9,059 nt of DNA from Pseudomonas sp. UBA5782 (GTDB taxonomy: Bacteria; Pseudomonadota; Gammaproteobacteria; Pseudomonadales; Pseudomonadaceae). The notes under the pieces are model-generated. The model ran no database searches, was not told the DNA's origin, and saw only the letters and a program-made list of their open reading frames with translations. The position numbers and the translations under genes are program-made. The first letter of the stretch is position 1, and each line of letters begins with the position of its first letter. The stretch lies in contig DIEE01000175.1 in NCBI GenBank assembly GCA_002418465.1, forward strand, positions 2,856-11,914, read 5' to 3'. Below, in pieces: positions 1 to 5,959 of this stretch.

Positions 1-77
1 CCCATGAATGGGAGAGGGGGAGCGGAGTGCGCGCCAGCGGTAGGTGGGCTTCAGCGATGCAGCGGCGCGAGCCGCCC
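1..77. other. Left-edge non-coding stretch with a cut-off palindrome
   Basis: No gene is supported here. The stretch lies just downstream of the ABC exporter's stop codon. The first twelve bases read CCCATGAATGGG, a self-complementary centre (CCCAT, GA, ATGGG), followed by AGAGGGGG. If the matching CCCTCT arm lies to the left of the window, this would be the loop and right arm of a longer GC-rich hairpin. That hairpin could be the exporter's terminator or a copy of a dispersed intergenic palindrome. Only the 5-bp inner stem can be seen, so its role is open. No T-run is visible on either strand. Confidence 0.35.
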
Positions 78-1919
78 CTACAGATACCCTTCCGCCTGCA
101 ATCGGAACAGCTGCGCGTAACGGCCTTCGGCGGCGAGGAGCTGTGTGTGGCTGCCGTGTTCGAGGATGCGCCCGTGTTCCAGCACGATGATCTGCTCGGC
201 GCTGCGCACCGTGGAGAAACGGTGCGAAATGAGGATGGTCATCTTGCCCGCGGCGTGTTCGCGGAAGCGCGCGAAGACCTCGGCTTCGGCGGCGGCGTCC
301 ATCGCGGCGGTGGGTTCGTCGAGCACCAGGATGTCGGCGGAGCGGCGCATCCACGAGCGTGACAGGGCGATCTTCTGCCATTGCCCGCCGGAGAGTTCCT
401 GGCCGTCGCGGAACCAGCGGCCGAGCTGGGTCGCGTAACCCTGGTCGAGATCGTCGATGAAGTCGCTGGCCATGCCGCGCTCGGCGGCTTCGCGCCAGCG
501 CTCGGCATCCTCGAAGGCCTCGACGTCGCCGACGCCGAGGTTCTCGCCGACGCTCAGCTGGTAACGGGTGAAGTCCTGGAAGATCACCCCGATGCGCCGG
601 CGCAGCGCCTCGGCGTTCCAGTCCTGCAAGTCGCTGCCGTCGAGCAGCACGCGCCCCTCGCTGGGCGCATAGAGACGCGTCAGCAGCTTGATCAGGGTGG
701 TCTTGCCGGAGCCGTTCTGGCCGACCAGCGCCAGGCTGTGGCCGGGCTTCAGGTGCAGGTCGATGCCCTGCAGCGCCGGGCGGCTGGCGCCCGGGTACTG
801 GAAACCGACACCCTCGAAGCGCAGGCCGTCGCCCGGCAGCACGCCGGCCTGCAACGCGCCGCGCTCCTCGGCGACCGGCTGTTCCAGGTAGTCGTAGAGG
901 TTGGACAGGTAGAGGTTGTCCTCGTACATCCCGCCGATGGCGGAAAGGCTGCTGGCCACCGCGGTTTGGCCCTGGCGGAACAGCAGCAGGTACATGGTCA
1001 TGTCGCCCAGGCTCAGGCGTCCGCTTACGGTATCCAGCACCACCCAGGCGTAGGCGCCGTAGAACGCCAGGGTGCCGAGCAGGCCGAGGGCGAAACCCCA
1101 GCCGTCGCGGCGCAGGGTCAGCGCGCGGTCCTCGGCGTAGAGCTTGGCGAAGATTTCCCGGTAGCGCTGCAGCAATAGCGGGGCGAGGCCGAACAGCTTC
1201 ACTTCCTTGACGCTGTCCTCGCGCGCCAGCAGCGTCTCCAGGTAGTTCTGCATGCGCGACTCCGGCGAGCGCCAGCTGAACAGGCGGAAGGCATCGCCGG
1301 AGAATTTGGCCTCGGCAAAGAACACCGGCAGCGCGCCGGCCAGCAGGATCAGCAGCGCCCAGGGCGAGAAGCCGATCAGCAGCACGCCGAAGCTGATCAG
1401 CGAGAGCGCGTTCTGCGCCAGGGCGAAGGTCTTGTTGACCAGCGCCAGCGGCCTCACCGAGGCGTCGCGGCGGGCACGCAGCATCTTGTCGTAGAACTCG
1501 GAGTCCTCGAACTGCGCCAGCGACAGGCGCTGCGCCTTCTCCAGGATCAGCAGGTTGACCTTCTGCCCGAGCAGCGCGCGCAGCAGTGCCTGCTGCACCG
1601 ACAGCCCGCGCTGCGCCGCGGCGATGGCGGCGACCACGCCGGCCTCCAGCAGCAGGTAGCGCAGCACCGGCCACAACGGCGCCTCGCCATGAACGCGGTG
1701 CAGTTCCATCGCCGCCACCACCGCGTCGACGATCTGCTTGCCCAGCCAGGCGGCCAGCGCCGGCAGCACGCCGGCCACCAGCGTCGCTGCCATCAGGCCT
1801 AGGGTCAGCGGCCGCGAGGTGCTCCAGACCAGCGACAGCGCGCGGCCGGCATAGCCGAGCAGGGTGGCCGCGCGAGGCAGGCGGGTTCGTGGAACGGCAG
1901 GGGGGGGGCTGGGTTTCAT
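78..1919 (-). CDS. ABC exporter, fused permease and ATPase
   Basis: A 613-aa half-transporter expected to work as a homodimer in the inner membrane, exporting an unidentified substrate by ATP hydrolysis. Residues about 25-340 form the permease, with hydrophobic stretches near 37-60, 84-105, 170-201 (probably two helices) and 275-297. The nucleotide-binding domain (about 365-613) is complete: Walker A GQNGSGKT at 400-407, Q-loop Gln448, signature LSGGQ at 509-513, Walker B ILVLDEPT at 530-537 with catalytic Glu535, and switch His566. The segment around 135-150 (QFEDSEFYDKM) and the ATPase resemble the NisT-like branch of COG1132 exporters, but there is no N-terminal C39 peptidase. No precursor peptide or modification enzyme is nearby, so peptide export is only a possibility. 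The ATG at 1919 is the only ATG at the front of the open frame, but its Shine-Dalgarno is poor. Codons 4-7 contain nine consecutive C bases. The gene lies 57 bases after the isochorismatase-like gene. Confidence 0.93.
   Translation of the reverse strand: MKPSPPPAVPRTRLPRAATLLGYAGRALSLVWSTSRPLTLGLMAATLVAGVLPALAAWLGKQIVDAVVAAMELHRVHGEAPLWPVLRYLLLEAGVVAAIAAAQRGLSVQQALLRALLGQKVNLLILEKAQRLSLAQFEDSEFYDKMLRARRDASVRPLALVNKTFALAQNALSLISFGVLLIGFSPWALLILLAGALPVFFAEAKFSGDAFRLFSWRSPESRMQNYLETLLAREDSVKEVKLFGLAPLLLQRYREIFAKLYAEDRALTLRRDGWGFALGLLGTLAFYGAYAWVVLDTVSGRLSLGDMTMYLLLFRQGQTAVASSLSAIGGMYEDNLYLSNLYDYLEQPVAEERGALQAGVLPGDGLRFEGVGFQYPGASRPALQGIDLHLKPGHSLALVGQNGSGKTTLIKLLTRLYAPSEGRVLLDGSDLQDWNAEALRRRIGVIFQDFTRYQLSVGENLGVGDVEAFEDAERWREAAERGMASDFIDDLDQGYATQLGRWFRDGQELSGGQWQKIALSRSWMRRSADILVLDEPTAAMDAAAEAEVFARFREHAAGKMTILISHRFSTVRSAEQIIVLEHGRILEHGSHTQLLAAEGRYAQLFRLQAEGYL
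1900..1908 (-). repeat. C9 homopolymer at the start of the ABC exporter gene
   Basis: Nine G bases on the plus strand read as nine C bases in the coding strand, spanning codons 4-7 (Ser-Pro-Pro-Pro) of the exporter. As given, the tract keeps the gene in frame. Gain or loss of one base would shift the frame within the first eight codons. It may be a slippage site, a neutral low-complexity N-terminus, or a base-calling risk. Confidence 0.8.
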
Positions 1920-1976
1920 GGGCGGCGGGCTTCGTTGCAGGGGGCGCTAGTGTTTCACAGCCGCGCCCGGCCCGGC

Positions 1977-2552
1977 TCAGTCCAGCTGCGCCAGTTGCTC
2001 CAGGGTGACGACGCTGGCGATGCTGCCGAGCAGGCGGATCGAGTCGACGTGGTCGGCCAGGGTCGCGGCGGCGCAGGCTTCCTCGAGGATCAGCACCTCG
2101 AAGTCGCGGTCATGGGCATCGCGGGCGGCGCTCTGGATCGCCATCGCCGTGCTCACCCCGGCGAGCACCACGCGGGTCACGCCGCGGGCGCGCAGCGCCG
2201 GTTCCAGGCCGGTGCCGTGGAAGGCGTTTACCCGCGGCTTGATCACCACCATGTCGGCCAGCGCCGATTCCAGCAGCGGGTGGAACTCGGTGCCTGGCGT
2301 GCCGATTTCCAGCACGCCCATTTCCTTGGCCTTGCCGAACAGCTTGGAGTGCTTGGGCTGGTTCGGATAACCCTTGTCGAAGCCGACCTTGACCAGCACC
2401 GACAGCCAGCCTTTGCGTCGTGCGATGGCCAACGCGTGGTTGGCCTTGGCGATCACGTCGCGGTCGATGATCTGCTGCGCGGCGGCGGCCATCTTGCCGC
2501 TGGGGTGGGTGATGTCGACGATGTAGTCCAGGCCGATGAATGCGGTAGTCAT
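1977..2552 (-). CDS. Isochorismatase-like protein lacking the catalytic cysteine
   Basis: A 191-aa protein, the usual length for the isochorismatase/nicotinamidase fold and presumably cytosolic. Two of the three family landmarks are present: Asp9 at the end of the first strand (IGLDY) and Lys105 in VIKPRVNAFHGTGLE, matching the family's KPR...AF.GT pattern. The third landmark, normally G-V-A-T-x-x-C-V-x-S, reads GVSTAMAIQS (132-141), with Ala138 (codon at 2139-2141) where cysteine hydrolases carry their nucleophile. True isochorismatases such as EntB and PhzD also lack this Cys, so the fold can work without it, but the protein should not be called nicotinamidase or cysteine hydrolase. The substrate is unknown. 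The start at 2552 is set by GGAG five bases upstream; the frame stays open further upstream only as a shadow of rlmF. It lies 68 bases after rlmF and 57 bases before the ABC gene, so shared transcription is possible but not shown. Confidence 0.92.
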   Translation of the reverse strand: MTTAFIGLDYIVDITHPSGKMAAAAQQIIDRDVIAKANHALAIARRKGWLSVLVKVGFDKGYPNQPKHSKLFGKAKEMGVLEIGTPGTEFHPLLESALADMVVIKPRVNAFHGTGLEPALRARGVTRVVLAGVSTAMAIQSAARDAHDRDFEVLILEEACAAATLADHVDSIRLLGSIASVVTLEQLAQLD

Positions 2553-2557
2553 GGGTG

Positions 2558-2561
2558 CTCC
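2558..2561 (-). promoter_or_regulatory. Ribosome binding site that sets the isochorismatase-like start
   Basis: GGAG on the minus strand, five bases before the ATG at 2552. It settles the start, because the open frame runs much further upstream inside rlmF. Confidence 0.7.
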
Positions 2562-2620
2562 ATTCTCGAAATAGGTCTCTGCATTGGATACGCGCCGCGC
2601 CGATGATTCACCGTGGCGAT

Positions 2621-3598
2621 TCAGCCTGCCGACGACCGTTCGCCGTGCCAGCGCTCGTCGCGCCAGGCCTGGCGCTGCGCCGCGTCGAGGAAGGTCCAGG
2701 CGACGAAGCGGCTCTGCTTCTGGCCTTGCGCCATTTCCACGGTGCGCTGCTGGCGCACCCCGGCGCGTTTCAGCGCGGCGCCCACCGCCGGCAGGTTGGA
2801 CGCCTTGGACACCAGCGTGCTGAACCACAGCACCTGGCCGGCATGGGCGGCGCTCTCGGCGATCAGACGGGTGACGAAGGCGACTTCGCCGCCCTCGCAA
2901 TACAGCTCGTTGCTCTGCCCGCCGAAGTTCAGCGTCGGCAGCTGGCGGCTCGGGTCGAGCTTGCCGAGGTTGCGCCATTTGCGCTGGCTGCCGCGCGTGG
3001 CTTCGTCGCGCGAGGCGTGGAACGGCGGGTTGCACAGCGTCAGATCGAAGCGTTCGTCGGCGTGCAGCAGGCCCTGGAGGATCTGCTCCGGGCGTTCCTG
3101 CAGGCGCAGTGCGATGGCCTTGTCCAGGCGATTGGCGCGCAGGATAACGCCGGCGGCGTTGAGCGCCACGCGGTCGATGTCCGAGCCGAGGAAGCGCCAG
3201 CCATAGTCGGCGTGACCGAGCAGCGGGTAGATGCAGTTGGCGCCGCAGCCGATGTCGAGCACGCGGACCCCGGCGCCGCGCGGGATCTCGCCGCCGTTGT
3301 CAGCGGCGAGCAGGTCGGCTAGACCGTGCAGGTAGTCGGCGCGTCCGGGGATCGGCGGGCACAGGTAGCCGGGCGGGATGTCCCAGTGGGCGATGCCGTA
3401 GAGCTTCCTGAGCAGCGCGCGGTTGAACACCTTCACCGCCTCCGGGTTGGCGAAGTCGATGCTCTGCTTGCCGTACGGATTGAGGATGACGAAGGCCGCC
3501 AGTTCCGGGCTGCTGGCGATCAGCTTCGGGAAATCGTAGCGACCCTGGTGACGGTTGCGCGGGTGCAGCAGAGGCGTGGCGGCGGGCTTGTTCGGCAT
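2621..3598 (-). CDS. rlmF: 23S rRNA (adenine-1618-N6)-methyltransferase RlmF
   Basis: A 325-aa SAM-dependent enzyme that places the m6A mark at position 1618 of 23S rRNA (E. coli numbering) in the cytoplasm. It aligns from memory with E. coli RlmF (308 aa) along almost its whole length. Shared blocks, counted from the chosen start, are LHPRNRHQGRYD near the N-terminus, CPPIPGRADYLH at 80-91, the SAM-binding motif LDIGCGANCIYP at 114-125, the N6-adenine methyltransferase motif NPPF at 190-193, LNFGGQSNELYCEGGEV, and EMAQGQKQSRFVAWTF near the end. The frame is open back to an ATG at 3637, but MPNKPAA at 3598 is preferred because the extra 13 residues have no counterpart in the family. Neither start has a strong Shine-Dalgarno. 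It lies 114 bases after the permease gene, so it may have its own promoter; I could not identify one. Confidence 0.96.
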   Translation of the reverse strand: MPNKPAATPLLHPRNRHQGRYDFPKLIASSPELAAFVILNPYGKQSIDFANPEAVKVFNRALLRKLYGIAHWDIPPGYLCPPIPGRADYLHGLADLLAADNGGEIPRGAGVRVLDIGCGANCIYPLLGHADYGWRFLGSDIDRVALNAAGVILRANRLDKAIALRLQERPEQILQGLLHADERFDLTLCNPPFHASRDEATRGSQRKWRNLGKLDPSRQLPTLNFGGQSNELYCEGGEVAFVTRLIAESAAHAGQVLWFSTLVSKASNLPAVGAALKRAGVRQQRTVEMAQGQKQSRFVAWTFLDAAQRQAWRDERWHGERSSAG

Positions 3599-3686
3599 GG
3601 CGGTTATCGGTGGGCGCGGCGGGGCATTGTCCCACATGCCGCGCCGCCCGCGCTGCCTACATCACTCATCGCGCTGCCCCGCGCAG

Positions 3687-3703
3687 GGTGCGCCGCGCGC
3701 ACC
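3687..3703 (-). other. GC-rich hairpin between the permease and rlmF genes
   Basis: A perfect 7-bp inverted repeat (GGTGCGC and GCGCACC) with a 3-base loop, beginning ten bases past the permease stop codon. No T-run follows on the minus strand, so it does not qualify as an intrinsic terminator. It could stabilise the 3' end of the permease mRNA or be chance in GC-rich DNA. Confidence 0.35.
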
Positions 3704-3712
3704 ATCACCGCG

Positions 3713-5542
3713 CTAGAACGGGAACAGCCAGGGCACCATCCCCACGCTGACTGCCATCACCAGCAGGGTGAAGGGCACGCCGACGCGGACGAAATCGCCG
3801 AAGCGGTAATGCCCCGGCCCCAGCACCAGGGTGTTCACCGGCGAGGAGATCGGCGTCATGAACGCCGCCGACGCGGCCAGCGCGACGATCATCGCGAACG
3901 GGTAGGGCGAGGCGCCGAGGCGCTCGGCGGTGCTCAGCGCGACCGGTGCCATCAGCACCGCGGTGGCGGTGTTGGAGATGAACAGGCCGATCAGCGCGGT
4001 GACCAGGAAAAGCCCGGCGAGCAGCGCGCGCGGGCCTGCATCGCCCAGCGCGCCGACCAGTCCGTTGACCGCCAGCTCGATGCCGCCGGTTTTCTGCAGC
4101 GCGAGGGCGAAGGGCAGCATGCCGACGATCAGCAGCAGGCTCTGCCAGTGGATCGCCTTGTAGGCGCTGTCCATGTCGATGCAGCGAAACGCGCCCATCA
4201 GCAGGCAGCCGATCAGCGCGGCGATCACGTTCGGCACCAGGCCGCTGACCATCAGCGCCACCATCACCGCCAGGGCGAGCAGCGCGTGCGGCGCCTTGCG
4301 CGCGGCCGGCGCCACTTCGTCCACCTCCGCCGGCAGGCTGAGCACGAGGAAATCGCGACCCAGGCCCTGCAACCGATGGATTTCCTTCCAGGCACCGGCC
4401 ACCAGCAGGATGTCGCCGGTCTTCAGCTTCTCGTCCACCAGCAGGCCGTCGAGCGCCTCGCGGTTGCGCCGCAGGCCGACCACGTTGAGCTTGTGGCGGC
4501 TGCGGAAACCCAGCTCCTGGACTGTCTTGCCCGGCAGCTCGGAATCCGGCGGCAGCGCCACTTCGGCCAGGCCGAGCACGTGGGCGTGGATGCTGTAGTA
4601 GGAGGTCTGCAACGGCAGCGGCTCCAGGCCGAGCTCGTCGTAGGCGCCTAGCAGGGCGATGGTCGGGCTGGCCAGGTCGATCAGCAGGATATCGCCGGGC
4701 AGCAGCTCGGTGTTGCCGGTGGCCATCAGCAGCAGGCTGCGGAAGCGCTGCTGGCGCTCGATTGCGATCACGTTGATGCCGTACTGCTGGCGCAGCACCA
4801 GCTCGTTCAGCGCCTGGTTCGCCAGCCGCGAGTCGGCGCGCACGCGCAGGCGCCGCTCACGTTCGGTCAGGCGATAACTTTTCGCCAGGTCGGCGAGGGT
4901 GCGGCGGGCGTTCTGGTCGGCGTCCGCCGGCTCGCGACCGCCCAGCCAGCGCCTTGCCAGCAGCAGATAAGCGATGCCCAGGGCGAGTATCGTCAGGCCG
5001 ATCGGCGCGAAGGCGAAGAAGCCGAAACCGGCCAGTCCTTCGCGCACCAGTTCGGCGTGCACCACCATGTTCGGCGGCGTGGCGACCAGCGTCAGCATGC
5101 CGCTGATCAGCCCGGCGAAGGCCAGCGGCATCAGCAGCCGGCTGGCCGCCACGCGCATCCGTGCGGCGACGCCGAGCACCACCGGAATGAAGATCGCCAC
5201 CACGCCGGTGGAACTCATCACCGAGCCGAGCCCGGCGACCATCAGCATCAGCAGCACCAGCAGGCGCGTCTCGCTGCTGCCCGCGCGATGCACCAGCCAG
5301 TCGCCGAGGCGATAGGCGATACCGGTGCGCACCAGGCCGTCGCCGATGACGAACAGCGCGGCGATCAGCAGCACGCTGGGATCGCTGAAACCGGCGAGCA
5401 CCTCGTGCAGTTCGAGGATGCCGGTGAGCGGCAGGGCGACGATCATCAGCAGCGCGACCACGTCCATGCGCGGGCGATTGCGCACGAACAGGCCTATGCA
5501 CAGGGCGAGCAGGGCGAGGACCAGCAGCAGTTCTTTATTCAT
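3713..5542 (-). CDS. SLC13/DASS-type anion permease with two RCK_C domains
   Basis: A 609-aa polytopic inner-membrane protein of the divalent anion:sodium symporter type, the group often annotated as sodium:sulfate symporter. The N-terminal half (1-198) has about five hydrophobic helices, a re-entrant-loop motif SSTGVVAIFIP (110-120) and TPPN (155-158). A soluble insert (about 205-410) carries two RCK_C/TrkA-C-like domains, about 230-310 and 325-400, each with the xTxLxxGDILLI-type ending (LLPGDILLI at 280-288, LKTGDILLV at 373-381). The C-terminal half (418-609) repeats the membrane unit with SNTATAVLMAP (523-533) and SPVN (567-570). The second repeat keeps the classic SNT; the first has SST. 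RCK_C domains usually bind small ligands and gate transport, so ligand control is likely but the ligand is unknown. Sulfate, another inorganic anion or a dicarboxylate are all possible substrates. The gene starts 34 bases after the winged-helix stop, so the two are probably co-transcribed. The Shine-Dalgarno is weak. Confidence 0.95.
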   Translation of the reverse strand: MNKELLLVLALLALCIGLFVRNRPRMDVVALLMIVALPLTGILELHEVLAGFSDPSVLLIAALFVIGDGLVRTGIAYRLGDWLVHRAGSSETRLLVLLMLMVAGLGSVMSSTGVVAIFIPVVLGVAARMRVAASRLLMPLAFAGLISGMLTLVATPPNMVVHAELVREGLAGFGFFAFAPIGLTILALGIAYLLLARRWLGGREPADADQNARRTLADLAKSYRLTERERRLRVRADSRLANQALNELVLRQQYGINVIAIERQQRFRSLLLMATGNTELLPGDILLIDLASPTIALLGAYDELGLEPLPLQTSYYSIHAHVLGLAEVALPPDSELPGKTVQELGFRSRHKLNVVGLRRNREALDGLLVDEKLKTGDILLVAGAWKEIHRLQGLGRDFLVLSLPAEVDEVAPAARKAPHALLALAVMVALMVSGLVPNVIAALIGCLLMGAFRCIDMDSAYKAIHWQSLLLIVGMLPFALALQKTGGIELAVNGLVGALGDAGPRALLAGLFLVTALIGLFISNTATAVLMAPVALSTAERLGASPYPFAMIVALAASAAFMTPISSPVNTLVLGPGHYRFGDFVRVGVPFTLLVMAVSVGMVPWLFPF

Positions 5543-5576
5543 CGTCGAAGGCAGTCGGGGGCGTTCGTCGATTGGA

Positions 5577-5873
5577 TCACGGGTAGTTCAGAACGGCCTT
5601 GATCACTGGCAGGTGCCGCTCGATCCAGGCCTTGTCGATGGCGCCCCAGTCGCGAATCGCGTAGCCCCCGGCGTTGTTGCGCTCGCCCTCGCGCTGCTCG
5701 AAGGCGCAGTCGATGTCCAGGTCGGCCAGCGCCGCCAGGGTGTCCTGGGCAGTGCGCCGCGGCATCCCGGTGGCCTCCATCAACGCCGGCACGCTGGTCG
5801 CCGCGCCGCTGTCGATCAGCCAGGCGACGTAGAGGCGGCGGTAGAAGCTGGTCTTGGTTTTGCTGACGTCCAT
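5577..5873 (-). CDS. Small winged helix-turn-helix protein
   Basis: A 98-aa protein that is probably a DNA-binding regulator. Residues 8-22 form a basic first helix (FYRRLYVAWLI). Residues 26-52 (SVPALMEATG, MPRRTAQDTLAALADL) have the spacing of a helix-turn-helix with recognition helix at about 38-51. Residues 55-75 (CAFEQREGERNNAGGYAIRD) look like the beta wing, and a short C-terminal helix follows. I believe this is the small family seen directly downstream of valS in Pseudomonas (possibly Pfam HTH_43), not functionally characterised to my knowledge. The ATG at 5873 is chosen because AGAGGA lies seven bases upstream; an upstream in-frame ATG at 5921 falls just past the valS terminator stem and has no ribosome site. 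Its likely partner is the permease gene 34 bases downstream, and an inverted repeat at 5907-5932 is a candidate operator. No ligand-binding domain is present. Confidence 0.9.
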   Translation of the reverse strand: MDVSKTKTSFYRRLYVAWLIDSGAATSVPALMEATGMPRRTAQDTLAALADLDIDCAFEQREGERNNAGGYAIRDWGAIDKAWIERHLPVIKAVLNYP

Positions 5874-5880
5874 TTCGATG

Positions 5881-5886
5881 TCCTCT
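5881..5886 (-). promoter_or_regulatory. Ribosome binding site that sets the winged-helix start
   Basis: AGAGGA on the minus strand, seven bases before the ATG at 5873. It favours the 98-aa product over the 114-aa reading that would begin at 5921. Confidence 0.75.
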
Positions 5887-5906
5887 GGTGCTTCTGGAGC
5901 AGGCCG

Positions 5907-5932
5907 TTGTTCGCGGCCCATACAACGAACAA
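5907..5932. promoter_or_regulatory. Inverted repeat TTGTTCG-N12-CGAACAA upstream of the winged-helix gene
   Basis: Arms at 5907-5913 and 5926-5932 are perfect complements separated by 12 bases, giving a centre-to-centre distance of 19 bp, suited to a dimeric DNA-binding protein. Both arms continue outward into GGCC, with one extra base on the left arm. The right arm overlaps the valS terminator stem by two bases (5931-5932), or six counting the GGCC extension. It lies 34-59 bases upstream of the winged-helix start, where an autoregulatory operator or a leader hairpin could sit. The repeat is seen directly; its function is inferred. Confidence 0.5.
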
Positions 5933-5952
5933 GGCCCGCGAGTGCGGGCCTT
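5931..5952 (-). terminator. Intrinsic terminator of valS
   Basis: A perfect 9-bp stem (AAGGCCCGC and GCGGGCCTT) around a 4-base loop, starting seven bases after the valS stop codon. On the minus strand the stem ends in TT and is followed by the moderately T-rich GTTCGTTGT. The A-rich and T-rich flanks plus the position fit a Rho-independent terminator that separates valS from the winged-helix/permease pair. Confidence 0.87.
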
Positions 5953-5959
5953 GGCGGTG

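Noticed and set aside
381..1178. A 265-codon open frame on the plus strand
   Set aside because: It is antisense to the ATPase domain of the ABC exporter, has no recognisable motif and no convincing ribosome site.
1959..1976. Hairpin AGCCG/CGGCT right after the isochorismatase-like stop codon as a terminator
   Set aside because: The stem is only 5 bp with a 9-base loop and no T-run follows, so it is not distinguishable from chance in GC-rich DNA.
2553..3035. N-terminal extension of the isochorismatase-like protein to 352 aa
   Set aside because: The extension is an out-of-frame, Arg-rich reading of rlmF. The family starts at MTTAFIGLD, where a GGAG sits five bases upstream.
3326..4651. A 441-codon open frame on the plus strand
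   Set aside because: It is antisense to the permease and to the start of rlmF, and the translation is an Arg/His/Gln-rich shadow with no fold-like hydrophobic pattern.
5874..5921. Upstream ATG giving a 114-aa winged-helix protein
   Set aside because: It begins ten bases past the valS terminator stem, has no ribosome site, and adds a Pro/Glu-rich segment not expected in the domain. The ATG at 5873 has AGAGGA seven bases upstream.
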